Notes: a model not told the origin generated them from the letters alone. Shown: positions 43,946 through 52,744, counted from the stretch's first letter. The stretch: 64,000 nt of DNA from Streptomyces sp. TG1A-8 (GCF_030499535.1 NZ_JASTLB010000001.1:5580001-5644000); one strand, 5' to 3'. Program-made: numbers and translations.

Positions 43946-44839
43946 TCAGCGGGCCTGGAAGTCCCGGGCGGGCTCCCGTTCCGTCGCGCCGCACGGCATC
44001 GCCGGGTGCAGCCCGAGCAGCACGATGCCCGTGACGACCGCCGCGAGTCCCGCCGCCTCCCAGGCCAGCGCCCCGGTGTCGGTGCGCAGCCGGTCGCCGA
44101 GGAAGCCCACCCCGCACAGGATGCCGGCCAGCGGTTCGGCGGCGGTCAGCGCGGGCAGCGACATCCGCAGGGAGGCGGTCTCGAAGGCGCTCTGCACCAG
44201 GACCAGGCCGGTGACGCCGCACGCCAGCACGCCGTACGGCTGCCAGCCGGTGAACAGCTCCACGAGGCCGCCGTCGGAGAAGCGGGTGCCGCTCACCCGG
44301 GTCAGGGCGTCCTGCACGCCGTACAGGAGCCCGGCCGCGGTGGCCAGCAGCACGGGGCCCCAGCTCAGCCGCGACCGCTTGGCGTACGCCGTCAGCACCA
44401 GGGCCGCGCCGACCGTCACGCCGATGATCAGCCAGTGCCGCAGCGGGTCGGTGACCGCGCTGCCGCCGCGCGGTTCCCCGGCGATGATGAACGCGCCCAC
44501 GCCGCCCGCGAGCAGCACGAGGCCGGCCCAGCCCTGGCGGCCCAGGGACTGTCCGGTCTGGTGCCGGGACAGGGCGAGGGCGAACAGCAGGTTCGTCGCG
44601 AGCAGCGGTTCGACCAGGGAGATCTCGCCCTTGCCGAGCGCGACCGCGCCGAGCACCATGCCGGCCACCATCAGCGCCAGGCCGCGGAGCCAGCGCGGCA
44701 CCCGCACCAGGTCGAGCAGCAGCCGGAAGGACAGGAAGTCACTGAGCGGTGCCCGCTGCGCGGCGTTCTGCTGGAGGACGAATCCGAAACCCAGGCAGCA
44801 CGCGGCACTCACGGAGAGAAGGAGAACCAGTACGGACAC
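43946..44839 (-). CDS. EamA/DMT-family transporter
   Basis: A 297-aa integral membrane protein with about ten helices in two EamA-like halves. The N-terminal helix LVLLLSVSAACCLGFGFVLQQNAA and the repeat LAGILCGVGFLGDRLRTDTGALAWEAAGL are typical of the actinobacterial DMT proteins. It may export or import a small metabolite. The GTG at 44839 follows GAGGTAGG. It is divergent from the hypothetical gene at 45263 across a long gap. Confidence 0.82.
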   Translation of the reverse strand: MSVLVLLLSVSAACCLGFGFVLQQNAAQRAPLSDFLSFRLLLDLVRVPRWLRGLALMVAGMVLGAVALGKGEISLVEPLLATNLLFALALSRHQTGQSLGRQGWAGLVLLAGGVGAFIIAGEPRGGSAVTDPLRHWLIIGVTVGAALVLTAYAKRSRLSWGPVLLATAAGLLYGVQDALTRVSGTRFSDGGLVELFTGWQPYGVLACGVTGLVLVQSAFETASLRMSLPALTAAEPLAGILCGVGFLGDRLRTDTGALAWEAAGLAAVVTGIVLLGLHPAMPCGATEREPARDFQAR

Positions 44840-45262
44840 GCTGCCTACCTCGATCGTCCGGCCGGGCCACGGGTGCGCAGTGGCCGACTGTAGCGTTACC
44901 GGGACCGCATTGCCCCGGAGAGTACCCGGAAGGGAGCCTTTGACGCGGTCCCGGTGCCCGCCCCGCGCGGACGGGGCCGGGGGCGGCGGGGCCGTGCGGC
45001 CATGTTCCGCGCCCCGGGCGTCCGGCGCCATGGCGTACGCCACACAAATCGTCCCGAATCCCGCGCGGTGGCACGGCTCGCGGGGCCCGTCGCCCGGCGT
45101 GCCCCGCCGGGCGCGGTGACCGACGACGGCAGCGACGAGGGTGACGACGGCGACGACGACGGCAACATCGTCGTTACCGTCGTTCAGCTTGACGCGACCC
45201 TTGGCTCGGGGTTTGCTGTGCGTGACCGGCCGATGGCAGCCCGAGAAACAGGAAGTCCTGCG
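44840..45262. other. 423-bp divergent intergenic region with GAC-rich repeat and dyad
   Basis: Between about 45117 and 45164 the sequence is a run of GAC/GGC/GAG triplets. GACGGCAAC (about 45159-45167) and GTTACCGTC (about 45174-45182) then form an imperfect inverted repeat. In the frame of the downstream gene this would encode an acidic stretch (DDGSDEGDDGDDDG), so the gene could start at the GTG at 45117. Without that it is a repeat-bearing leader. Confidence 0.45.
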
Positions 45263-46240
45263 GTGCCCCCAATCCCGTCCCTGCTCGGCGCTCGCCGGGC
45301 CCCCGCGGAACCGTCCGGTGACACCGGCCCGGACGACTCCGGCGCCTTCGACGACGCGCTCGACGACCCCGCACTCCCCTCCGCCCGGGCCGCCCTGACC
45401 CAGGGCCGCTGGCAGACCGTGCGCTCGCTGCTGCTGCACACGGGTGACGAGTGGGACCGCCGCGGCCACCGGGTCACCGTGCTCGCCCGGGAGCCGTACG
45501 CCGCCGCCTGGGCCCGGCAGTGGCTGCTGCGCGAACCCGGCTCCGCCGACGCAGCCACGCTGCTCGCGCTCGCCCTCGTCCACCGCGCCCTGCGCGGCAA
45601 GGAGGAACCCGGCACCGCCCGCGAGGCCTGCCGCACCGCCGCCGCGCTCGCCCCCGCCGACCCCACCCCCTGGCTCGGCCTGCTCCTGCTGGCCCGCACC
45701 CACGGATCCGAGGACGAGCTGCTGCACGCCTTCGGGGAACTGCGCCGCCGCCACCGCGAGCACCACCACGGCCACCACCTGCTGGTCTCCCGCCTCGCCG
45801 AGCGCCCCCAGGGCGGTGGGGCCGAGTCCCACGAGGTGTACGACCTCGCCGAGCGGGCCGCCGCCGAGGCCCCCGCCGACTCCCCGCTGGCCGTCCTGCC
45901 GGTGGTCGCGTACGCCGAGCGCTACCGGGTCCTGGCCGCCACCGGCCTCGCCCCCGCCGACCCGGCCGCTTCCGGACACTGGTCCGGCCCCCGGGCCCGG
46001 CGGATCCTGCGGGCGTCGTTCGACTGGTGGCTGGAGTGGGAGCACGACGACCACCCCCGCCGCCACGTCGACCTCAACCACCTCGCCTTCGCCATGTCCT
46101 GCGCCGGCCGCCCGGCCGAGGCGGCGGCCCTGTTCCAGCGCATCGGCCGGCACGCCACCCCGGACCCCTGGTCGTATCCGCACCGCGACCCGTGGACGGC
46201 CTTCCGCACGGCCCGCGCCCGGGTGCTCCGCCCACGGTGA
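45263..46240 (+). CDS. Conserved hypothetical protein, TPR-like helical
   Basis: A 325-aa soluble protein rich in short helices. Segments such as LALALVHRALRG, AACRTAAALAPADPTPWLGLLLLAR and DLNHLAFAMSCAGRPAEAAALFQRIGRHAT look like tetratricopeptide repeats. I know no function. The start is uncertain: GTG 45263 (VPPIPSLLGARR) has AGGAAG nine bases upstream, ATG 45233 and GTG 45117 are also in frame. It precedes the molybdoenzyme by 85 bp but shares no obvious role with it. Confidence 0.65.
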   Translation: MPPIPSLLGARRAPAEPSGDTGPDDSGAFDDALDDPALPSARAALTQGRWQTVRSLLLHTGDEWDRRGHRVTVLAREPYAAAWARQWLLREPGSADAATLLALALVHRALRGKEEPGTAREACRTAAALAPADPTPWLGLLLLARTHGSEDELLHAFGELRRRHREHHHGHHLLVSRLAERPQGGGAESHEVYDLAERAAAEAPADSPLAVLPVVAYAERYRVLAATGLAPADPAASGHWSGPRARRILRASFDWWLEWEHDDHPRRHVDLNHLAFAMSCAGRPAEAAALFQRIGRHATPDPWSYPHRDPWTAFRTARARVLRPR

Positions 46241-46324
46241 GGGACCGGCGGGAAGTCCTTACGGAACGCTGACCGACGGCCGTCCCCCCTGGCCCCGGCG
46301 GGCCCGAGGTGCTCGAATGAACGG

Positions 46325-47068
46325 GTGAACCCCGAACCGGCCGAACCGTCCGAACCGTCCGACGCCCGGGGCCGGCCCATCGGCCGCCGTGTCCTCCTCG
46401 GCACCCTGGGCCTCGGCGCCCTCGGCGTGGCCGCCGCGCCCGTGCTGCAACGCGGTCTGGAGGACTTCCTCGGCGGCGTTTCCGGCAAGGACCCCACGGG
46501 CCTGACCGGCCTGCTGCCCAACGGCGGCGGCTTCCGCTACTACTCGGTCGCCGCGTCCGTCCCGCGCCGGAGCGCCGCCGACTACCGGCTCACCGTCGAC
46601 GGCCTGGTCGACCGCCCGGCCACCCACACCCTCGCCGACCTGCGCGCGCTGCCGCAGACCCGGCTGGTCAGGGACGTCCAGTGCGTCACCGGCTGGCGGG
46701 TCCCGGGCACCCCCTTCGAGGGCGTACGGCTCTCCCGCCTGCTGGACGCGGCGGGTGTCCGCGGCTCCGCCCGGGCCGTCCGCTTCACCTGCTTCGACGG
46801 CACCTACAGCGAGAGCCTCACCCTCGACCAGGCCCGCCGTCCCGACGTCCTGGTCGCCCTGCGCATGCAGGACGACGACATCGGCCACGACCACGGCGGT
46901 CCGGTCCGCCTGTACGTCGCCCCCATGTACTTCTACAAGTCCGCCAAGTGGCTCTCCGGCATCACGGTCACCGACCACGTCCGGCCCGGCTACTGGGAGA
47001 ACCTCGGCTACGACGTCGACGCCTGGGTGGGCCGGTCGAACGGACGCACCGATGAACCCACGAACTGA
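46325..47068 (+). CDS. Molybdopterin-dependent oxidoreductase, sulfite-oxidase/MsrP-like fold
   Basis: A 247-aa protein. A twin-arginine-like N-terminus (GRRVLLGTLGLGALGVAAAP) anchors or exports it. The oxidoreductase molybdopterin domain then carries the molybdenum ligand cysteine in DVQCVTGWRVPGTPFEGV and the closing HDHGGPVRLYVAPMYFYKSAKWLSGI. The size and partner recall MsrPQ, in which a periplasmic Mo enzyme takes electrons from a haem b membrane protein. Here the partner is the overlapping cytochrome gene (17-bp overlap). The substrate is unknown. Confidence 0.88.
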   Translation: MNPEPAEPSEPSDARGRPIGRRVLLGTLGLGALGVAAAPVLQRGLEDFLGGVSGKDPTGLTGLLPNGGGFRYYSVAASVPRRSAADYRLTVDGLVDRPATHTLADLRALPQTRLVRDVQCVTGWRVPGTPFEGVRLSRLLDAAGVRGSARAVRFTCFDGTYSESLTLDQARRPDVLVALRMQDDDIGHDHGGPVRLYVAPMYFYKSAKWLSGITVTDHVRPGYWENLGYDVDAWVGRSNGRTDEPTN

Positions 47069-47723
47069 GACCCCGGCGCCCCCGGACACCCGGGTGCGCC
47101 GCTTCACCACCGCCGAACGGTGGGTGCACCGCACCACGGCCGCGCTCATGGCCGGGTGCGTGCTGACCGCGGCCGTCCTCTACGTGCCGCAGCTGGCCGT
47201 GCTCGTCGGCCGCCGCGCACTGGTCGTCCGCGTCCACGAGTGCGCCGGGCTCGCCCTGCCCGTCCCCGTCCTGCTGGGCCTGGCCTCCCGCGCCTTCCGG
47301 GCAGACCTGCGCTTCCTCAACCGCTTCGGCCCGCACGACCGCGTGTGGCTGCGCGCCGCGCTCCGCCGTGACAAGCGGCCCTCCTCCCGGCCGGCGGGTA
47401 AGTTCAACGCCGGCCAGAAGGTTTACGCGGCCTGGATCGCCGGCGCGGGCCTCGTCATGCTCGGCACCGGCCTGCTGATGTGGTTCACCCGCCTCACGCC
47501 CCTGGTGTGGCGCACCTCGGCGACCTTCGTCCACGACTGGCTGGCCCTGACCGTCGGCGTGGTGCTGGCCGGCCACATCGGCATGGCGCTGGGGGACCCG
47601 GAGGCCAGGCGGGGACTGCGCACGGGCTCGGTCAGCGCGCGGTGGGCCGGGACCGCGCACCCGTTGTGGCGCCCCGGGGACCGGGGCGCCACAACGGGCC
47701 GGCGGGCCTCAGACCACCAGTGA
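47052..47723 (+). CDS. Cytochrome b-type membrane electron carrier
   Basis: A 223-aa protein with four transmembrane helices. Histidines positioned for haem b occur in FTTAERWVHRTTAALM, VRVHECAGLALP, FVHDWLALTVGV and LAGHIGMAL. The pattern is that of formate dehydrogenase gamma/cytochrome b561-type subunits. It overlaps the molybdoenzyme by 17 bp and is its evident electron donor or acceptor in the membrane. The last 25 codons are inside an 18-bp-stem hairpin and may be dispensable; the hydrophilic C-terminus is not conserved in appearance. Confidence 0.88.
   Translation: MNPRTETPAPPDTRVRRFTTAERWVHRTTAALMAGCVLTAAVLYVPQLAVLVGRRALVVRVHECAGLALPVPVLLGLASRAFRADLRFLNRFGPHDRVWLRAALRRDKRPSSRPAGKFNAGQKVYAAWIAGAGLVMLGTGLLMWFTRLTPLVWRTSATFVHDWLALTVGVVLAGHIGMALGDPEARRGLRTGSVSARWAGTAHPLWRPGDRGATTGRRASDHQ
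47660..47698. terminator. 18-bp perfect-stem hairpin within the end of the cytochrome gene
   Basis: CCCGTTGTGGCGCCCCGG (47660-47677) and its exact complement (47681-47698) flank a GGA loop. It lies inside the last codons of the cytochrome gene and 11 bp from the stop of the convergent gntP. This compact arrangement could terminate both. Confidence 0.75.
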
Positions 47724-49107
47724 CAGCAGCAGGACCAGGCCGCCGGCGACCACCGAGATGATCGTCTCCATCACCGACCAGGTCTTGACCGTCTGTCCGA
47801 CGCCCAGCCCGAAGTACTCCTTCACCAGCCAGAAGCCGGCGTCGTTGACGTGGCTGAAGAACAGAGATCCGGCACCGATGGCGAGGACCAGCAGGGCCGA
47901 GTGGGTGGTGGACATGTCGGCCGCCAGCGGCGCCACCAGACCGGCCGCCGACACGGTCGCGACCGTCGCCGAGCCGGTGGCCAGCCGGATCACCACCGCG
48001 ATCAGCCAGCCCAGCAGCAGGGCCGGGATCGACCAGTCCCTGGAGACGTCCAGGACCATCTGCCCCACTCCGCAGTCGATCAGCGTCTGCTTGAAGCCGC
48101 CGCCCGCGCCGACGATCAGCAGGATGCCCGCGATGGGCATCAGGCTCGTCTCGAACCGTCTGCTGGATCCGCTCCTTGCCGAAGCCGGCGGGCCGGCCCA
48201 GCGTGAAGATGGCGACCAGCACGGCGGCGAGCAGCGCGATCAGCGGGGAGCCGGCGACGTCGAAGACCCGCTGGGTGAGGTCCGCCGGGTCGTCCACGAC
48301 GATGTCCACCAGCGCCTTGGCCAGCATCAGCACCACCGGCAGCAGCACGGTGCCCAGCGTCGCGCCGAACCCCGGCCGGCGCTGCAGGTCCTGCGAGGGG
48401 CGCTGCGGCAGCATCCGGTCGGGAGCGGGCACGTCCACCCAGCGGGCGGCGGCACGGGAGAACAGCGGTCCGGCGATGACCACCGTCGGGACGGCGACGA
48501 GGATGCCGAACGCCAGGGTCACGCCCAGGTTGGCCCCCACCGCGTCGATCGCGGTCAGCGGGCCGGGATGCGGCGGGACCAGGCCGTGCATCACGGACAG
48601 ACCGGCCAGCGCCGGGATGCCGATGCGCATCAGGGAGTAGTTGCCGCGCTTGGCGACCATCAGCACGACCGGGATCAGCAGCACGATGCCGACCTCGAAG
48701 AACAGCGGCAGGCCGATCACGGAGGCGATCAGCACCATCGCCCACGGCATCGCCCGTCCGCCCGCCTTCGCGAGGATCGTGTCCACGATCTGGTCCGCGC
48801 CCCCGGAGTCGGCGAGCAGCTTGCCCAGGATCGACCCGAGCGCGATCAGGACACCCACGCCGGCCACCGTGGAGCCGAGTCCGGTGGTGAAGCTGGTGAT
48901 CGCCTTGTCGAGCGGCGCTCCGGCGACCGCCCCGAGGACGAGCGAGCCGATGGTGAGCGACAGGAAGGCGTGGAGCCTGAACCTGGTGATGAGCAGGACG
49001 ATGACGGCGATGCCCACGAGGACGGCGATGCCCAGCTGGGCATCGCCGGCGGAGGTGATCGGCGCAGGTGCGTCCGCTGCCAGCACCTCGACGCTGAGTC
49101 TGGTCAC
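47709..49107 (-). pseudogene. gntP: Gluconate permease GntP, frameshifted
   Basis: From a GTG at 49107 (after AAGGGAA) the protein reads as a GntP-family gluconate:H+ symporter. Examples are QLGIAVLVGIAVIVLLITRF, GLPLFFEVGIVLLIPVVLMVAKR and LVPPHPGPLTAIDA. The reading runs up to FGKERIQQTV. At about 48153 one extra base shifts the frame. The proper continuation ETSLMPIAGILLIVGAGGGFKQTLI to the end at 47709 is read in another frame. The span is one base longer than a whole number of codons. It is either a genuine loss of gluconate uptake or a sequencing error. It is downstream of gntK with a purine-rich spacer. Confidence 0.85.
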
Positions 49108-49130
49108 GGGGTTCCCTTGCAGGTACGGGG

Positions 49131-49240
49131 ACGGGGGGATGGAGGGGAAGGAGGGGAAGGAGGGGATGGAGGGGGCAGAGAGGGACAGAGGGGTACGGAG
49201 AGGGGAGGAGAGAGCAGGAGGGAGCGGGGGCGCGGGGCTG
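49131..49240. repeat. Polypurine tract with GGGG/GGA repeats
   Basis: About 110 bp of almost uninterrupted purines on the plus strand, built of GGGGAAGGA-like units and many G-runs of three to five. It lies exactly between gntK and gntP. On the transcribed strand it gives a pyrimidine-rich RNA, while the DNA could form a triplex or G-quadruplex. Confidence 0.75.
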
Positions 49241-49247
49241 CGGGGCG

Positions 49248-49766
49248 TTACCCCGGGGTGCCGGGCAGGGACGCCAGCGCCTTCACCGCGCGCTCGACGA
49301 TCTCCTCGGGACCGCCGCCGACGTCCACGGCGACGCCCGCCTCGTCGGCCTGCAGCGGCTGGAGCGCGGCGAACTGCGAGTCCAGCAGCGCGGTCGGCAT
49401 GAAGTGGCCCCGCCGCTGGGACATCCGGTCCCCGATGAGCTCGCGGTCCCCCGTCAGGTGGACGAACACGACCCCGGGAGCGGCGGCCCTGAGCCGGTCG
49501 CGGTACGACCGCTTCAGCGCCGAACTGCTGACCACCCCGCCGAGCCCGGCCCGGCCGTGCGCCCAGGCGCCGATGGCGTCGAGCCACGGCCACCGGTCGG
49601 CGTCCTCCAGCGGGACACCGGCCGACATCTTGTCGATGTTGGCCTGCGGGTGGAAGTCGTCGCCCTCGGCGTACGGGACGCCCAGCCGGGCGGCGAGCAA
49701 CGGGCCGATCGTGGTCTTGCCCGTCCCGGCGACGCCCATCACGATGACGACGTGGGGGGTGCGCAT
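49248..49766 (-). CDS. gntK: Gluconokinase
   Basis: A 172-aa P-loop kinase: Walker A GVAGTGKTT at residues 11-19, EGDDFHPQANIDKMSAGVPLEDADRWPWL near 35-65 and SSSALKRSYRDRLR near 82. These are diagnostic of GntK, which phosphorylates gluconate to 6-phosphogluconate for the pentose phosphate pathway. The ATG at 49766 gives the usual N-terminus. It is divergent from the FCD-type regulator at 49910 and upstream of gntP, the standard actinobacterial gluconate locus. Confidence 0.94.
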   Translation of the reverse strand: MRTPHVVIVMGVAGTGKTTIGPLLAARLGVPYAEGDDFHPQANIDKMSAGVPLEDADRWPWLDAIGAWAHGRAGLGGVVSSSALKRSYRDRLRAAAPGVVFVHLTGDRELIGDRMSQRRGHFMPTALLDSQFAALQPLQADEAGVAVDVGGGPEEIVERAVKALASLPGTPG

Positions 49767-49909
49767 CACTGCCTCGCTGTCTTCCTCGGCACACGGCGCC
49801 GACATCCGGCGTCGGCCACACTGAAACCCATTAGGTACGATGAATTCAAGAGCCTGTGACATACAAGTCTGACTTTTTGGCTCCGTGATCCAGGCCGTAC
49901 GCTGAGTGC
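49767..49909. promoter_or_regulatory. gntK/gntR divergent promoter region
   Basis: An AT-rich 143-bp gap. Towards gntR, TACGCT (49898-49903) stands six bases before the ATG, matching the leaderless layout seen at 5695-5707. The stretch GTGACATACAAG (about 49856-49867) is a candidate half-site for the regulator. I cannot define a full dyad. Confidence 0.45.
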
Positions 49910-50611
49910 ATGAGCACACCGGGCCGGGGGCTGCACGGCCGTGTCCTGGACACACTCGGCCCCGCGATCACCGCGGGCGAGTACCCGCCGGGCAGCGTTC
50001 TGCGCACCGACGAACTGGCGCAGCACTTCGAGGTGTCACGCTCCGTGATGCGCGAGGCGGTCCGCGTCCTGGAGTCCATGCACCTGGTCGAGTCCCGCCG
50101 CCGGGTCGGCGTGACGGTCCGCCCCCGGGCCGAGTGGAACGTCTACGACCCGCAGGTCATCCGCTGGCGCCTGGCGGGCGCCGACCGCCCCCACCAGTTG
50201 CGCTCCCTGACCGTGCTGCGCTCGGCGGTCGAGCCCGTGGCGGCGGGTCTGGCCGCCCGGCAGGCCACGGCGGAGCAGTGCGCCGAACTCACCGAGTGCG
50301 CGCTCGGCATGGTGGCCAACTCGCGCGGCCACCGGCTGGAGCAGTACCTGGTCCACGACATCGCCTTCCACCGCGTCGTCCTCAACGCCTCGGGCAACGA
50401 GATGTTCGCCCGCCTCGGCGACGTCGTCGCGGAGGTGCTGGCCGGCCGCACCCACCACGAGGTCATGTTCGAGGACCCCGCCCCGGCCGCCGTCACCCTG
50501 CACGTCCAGGTCGCCGAGGCGGTCCGGGCGCGCGACGCGGCCCGCGCCGAGGAACTGACCCGGCAGATCACCGTGGGCGCCCTGCGGGAACTGGACGTCC
50601 TGGCCCCTTGA
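49910..50611 (+). CDS. gntR: GntR-family FCD regulator of gluconate genes
   Basis: A 233-aa regulator. The winged helix has LRTDELAQHFEVSRSVMREAVRVLESMHLVESRRRVGVTV. The FCD domain (about 95-220) has the expected metal ligands, for example HDIAFHRVVLNASGNEMF and the late HVQVAEAVRARDAARAEEL. It is divergent from gntK and should repress the gluconate genes until gluconate or a phosphate of it binds. This corresponds to SCO1678 as I recall. Confidence 0.9.
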   Translation: MSTPGRGLHGRVLDTLGPAITAGEYPPGSVLRTDELAQHFEVSRSVMREAVRVLESMHLVESRRRVGVTVRPRAEWNVYDPQVIRWRLAGADRPHQLRSLTVLRSAVEPVAAGLAARQATAEQCAELTECALGMVANSRGHRLEQYLVHDIAFHRVVLNASGNEMFARLGDVVAEVLAGRTHHEVMFEDPAPAAVTLHVQVAEAVRARDAARAEELTRQITVGALRELDVLAP

Positions 50612-50629
50612 GGGCCGGGCCGCGGGCGG

Positions 50630-51007
50630 TCAGCCGGGGAAGTCCCCGTCGACGTAGGCCCACGCGCCGTCCGCCCGCTCGAACCGGCTGCGCTCGTGCA
50701 GTGAGCCGCCCCGGTAGGAGGCCCGGAAGGTCACCGTTCCGGTGGCGTGGAAAGCCGACCCGCCGGTCGTGCCGAGGATCTCCAGACCCGTCCAGCGCAC
50801 CCCGGGATCCAGCTCCAGCGGCTCCGGCCGGGTCCGCGGGTGCCACGTCCGCAGCAGGTACGCCGCGTCCCCGCGCACGAACGCGCTGTAGCGCGAGCGC
50901 ATCAGCGCCTCCGCCGTCGGCGCCGCGGCGGAGCCGGAGTGGAAGCGGCCGCAGCAGGCGCCGTACGGCCCGGGCAGCCCGCAGGGGCAGGAGGAACGCG
51001 TGCTCAT
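50630..51007 (-). CDS. YchJ-family protein with SEC-C zinc motif
   Basis: A 125-aa protein opening with SSCPCGLPGPYGACCGRFH, the SEC-C-type zinc-binding motif, followed by the YchJ block ALMRSRYSAFVRGDAAYLLRTWHP. An NTF2-like beta core ends in WAYVDGDFPG. The ATG at 51007 is selected because it starts right before the cysteine motif. The function is unknown. Its 3' end faces the gntR stop 19 bp away. Confidence 0.88.
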   Translation of the reverse strand: MSTRSSCPCGLPGPYGACCGRFHSGSAAAPTAEALMRSRYSAFVRGDAAYLLRTWHPRTRPEPLELDPGVRWTGLEILGTTGGSAFHATGTVTFRASYRGGSLHERSRFERADGAWAYVDGDFPG

Positions 51008-51087
51008 GGCCCACATTCTGCCCCCACCGCGGTGGGGCGCCCGGGCGCCCCGCCGCCCTGGGCGGTGCCGGGTGCGAGGAACGGGGA

Positions 51088-51129
51088 ACACCCCAGGTGC
51101 CGACCGGAATCCGGCGGCACCTGGGGTGT
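51088..51129 (-). terminator. Terminator of tRNA-Leu
   Basis: A 15-bp perfect stem (51088-51102 with 51115-51129) around a 12-base loop, starting 3 bp after the encoded CCA end of the tRNA on the minus strand. Confidence 0.8.
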
Positions 51130-51132
51130 CGG

Positions 51133-51220
51133 TGGTGTCCGAGGGGGGACTTGAACCCCCACGCCCGATAAAGGGCACTAGCACCTCAAGCTAGCGCGTC
51201 TGCCATTCCGCCACCCGGAC
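51133..51220 (-). tRNA. tRNA-Leu (anticodon GAG)
   Basis: On the minus strand GTCCGGG pairs with the terminal CTCGGAC. The anticodon stem CTAGC/GCTAG holds a TTGAGGT loop, giving anticodon GAG. A long variable arm (TGCCC...GGGCG) is typical of a class II tRNA, and GGTTCAAGTCC is the T loop. CCA is encoded. It is followed at once by a strong hairpin. Confidence 0.93.
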
Positions 51221-51418
51221 AAGGTGTCTGTCGTGCGGGATCTCCCCCGCGGCGACGGAGGAAACATTACCAGGCTTTCCGGGGCGGCCGATCACACCCC
51301 GTCCCCGGGACCCGGTCCGCGTGAACGGCGTGTGACGGGCCGGGCCCGCTCTTGGGCCCGGGCGGGCGCGGAGGCAGGATGAGGGGGACCACCAGCAGGG
51401 ACAGCGGGAGGAAGCAGC

Positions 51419-52744
51419 GTGAGCGAGACGGACACGACCAGGGGCGTCACCGGCGAGGACGAGGTCGTGGACCTCTGCCGCGAGCTGATCCGGTTCGACA
51501 CCAGCAACTACGGCGACCACTCCGGCCCCGGCGAGCGCCAGGCCGCCGAGTACGTCGCCGAGAAGCTCGCGGAGGTCGGCCTGGAGCCGGAGATCTTCGA
51601 GTCGCACCCGGGGCGCGCCTCCACCGTGGCCCGCATCGAGGGCGAGGACCCCTCCCGGCCCGCGCTGCTGATCCACGGCCACCTGGACGTCGTGCCGGCC
51701 AACGCCGACGACTGGACCCACCACCCGTTCTCCGGCGAGGTCACCGACGGGTGCGTGTGGGGGCGCGGGGCCGTCGACATGAAGGACATGGACGCCATGA
51801 CCCTCGCGGTCGTGCGCGACCGGCTGCGCAGCGGGCGCCGCCCGCCCCGGGACGTCGTGGTGGCCTTCCTCGCCGACGAGGAGGCCGGCGGCACCCACGG
51901 GGCCCGCTACCTGGTGGACCGGCATCCGGAGCTGTTCGAGGGCGTCACCGAGGCGATCAGCGAGGTGGGCGGGTTCTCGTTCACCGTGGACGAGCAGCGC
52001 CGGCTCTACCTGATCCAGACGGCAGAGAAGGGCATGCACTGGATGAAGCTGACCGTGGCCGGCACCGCCGGGCACGGCTCGATGATCCACCGCGACAACG
52101 CCATCACCGAACTGTCCGAGGCCGTCGCCCGCGTCGGCCGCCACAGCTTCCCGGTGCGGGTCACCAAGACCACCCGCGCCTTCCTCGACGAACTGGGCGA
52201 CGCGCTCGGCACCGAGCTGGACCCCGAGGACATGGAGTCCACCCTCGCCAGGCTGGGCGGCATCGCCAAGCTCATCGGCGCCACCCTCAGCAACACCGCC
52301 AACCCCACCCAGCTGAACGCCGGGTACAAGGTCAACGTCATCCCGGGCGAGGCCACCGCGCACATCGACGGACGCTTCCTGCCGGGACACGAGGAGGAGT
52401 TCCTGGCCGACCTCGACCGCCTCCTCGGACCGAACGTGCGGCGCACCGACGTCCACGCCGACAAGGCGGTCGAGACCACCTTCGACGGCGCGCTGGTGGA
52501 GGCCATGCAGTCCTCGCTGCTGGCCGAGGACCCCACCGCCAAGGCGATCCCCTACATGCTCTCCGGCGGCACCGACGCCAAGTCCTTCGACGACCTCGGC
52601 ATCCGCGGCTTCGGCTTCGCCCCGCTCAGGCTGCCCCCGGAGCTGGACTTCGCCGGCATGTTCCACGGCGTGGACGAGCGGGTGCCGGTGGACGGGCTGC
52701 GGTTCGGGGTGCGGGTGCTCGACCGGTTCCTCGACGCCTCGTGA
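51419..52744 (+). CDS. M20/M25/M40-family metallopeptidase
   Basis: A 441-aa dizinc hydrolase of the ArgE/DapE/carboxypeptidase group. Metal-site residues are in LLIHGHLDVVPAN (His, Asp), WGRGAVDMKDM (bridging Asp) and FLADEEAGGTHGA (general base and ligand Glu). A dimerisation domain lies about 190-310, and a late GGTDAKSF and MFHGVDER supply the last His. The GTG at 51419 is the first in-frame start. It probably removes an N-terminal residue or acyl group from small peptides. No gene partner is obvious. Confidence 0.92.
   Translation: MSETDTTRGVTGEDEVVDLCRELIRFDTSNYGDHSGPGERQAAEYVAEKLAEVGLEPEIFESHPGRASTVARIEGEDPSRPALLIHGHLDVVPANADDWTHHPFSGEVTDGCVWGRGAVDMKDMDAMTLAVVRDRLRSGRRPPRDVVVAFLADEEAGGTHGARYLVDRHPELFEGVTEAISEVGGFSFTVDEQRRLYLIQTAEKGMHWMKLTVAGTAGHGSMIHRDNAITELSEAVARVGRHSFPVRVTKTTRAFLDELGDALGTELDPEDMESTLARLGGIAKLIGATLSNTANPTQLNAGYKVNVIPGEATAHIDGRFLPGHEEEFLADLDRLLGPNVRRTDVHADKAVETTFDGALVEAMQSSLLAEDPTAKAIPYMLSGGTDAKSFDDLGIRGFGFAPLRLPPELDFAGMFHGVDERVPVDGLRFGVRVLDRFLDAS

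Noticed and set aside
49131..49240. CRISPR-like array
   Set aside because: Units are short, irregular purine strings without constant repeats or spacers, and no cas genes are near.
51133..51220. tRNA-Leu as integration site of a mobile element
   Set aside because: The tRNA is intact, no duplicate of its 3' end was noticed in the window and no integrase gene is present.
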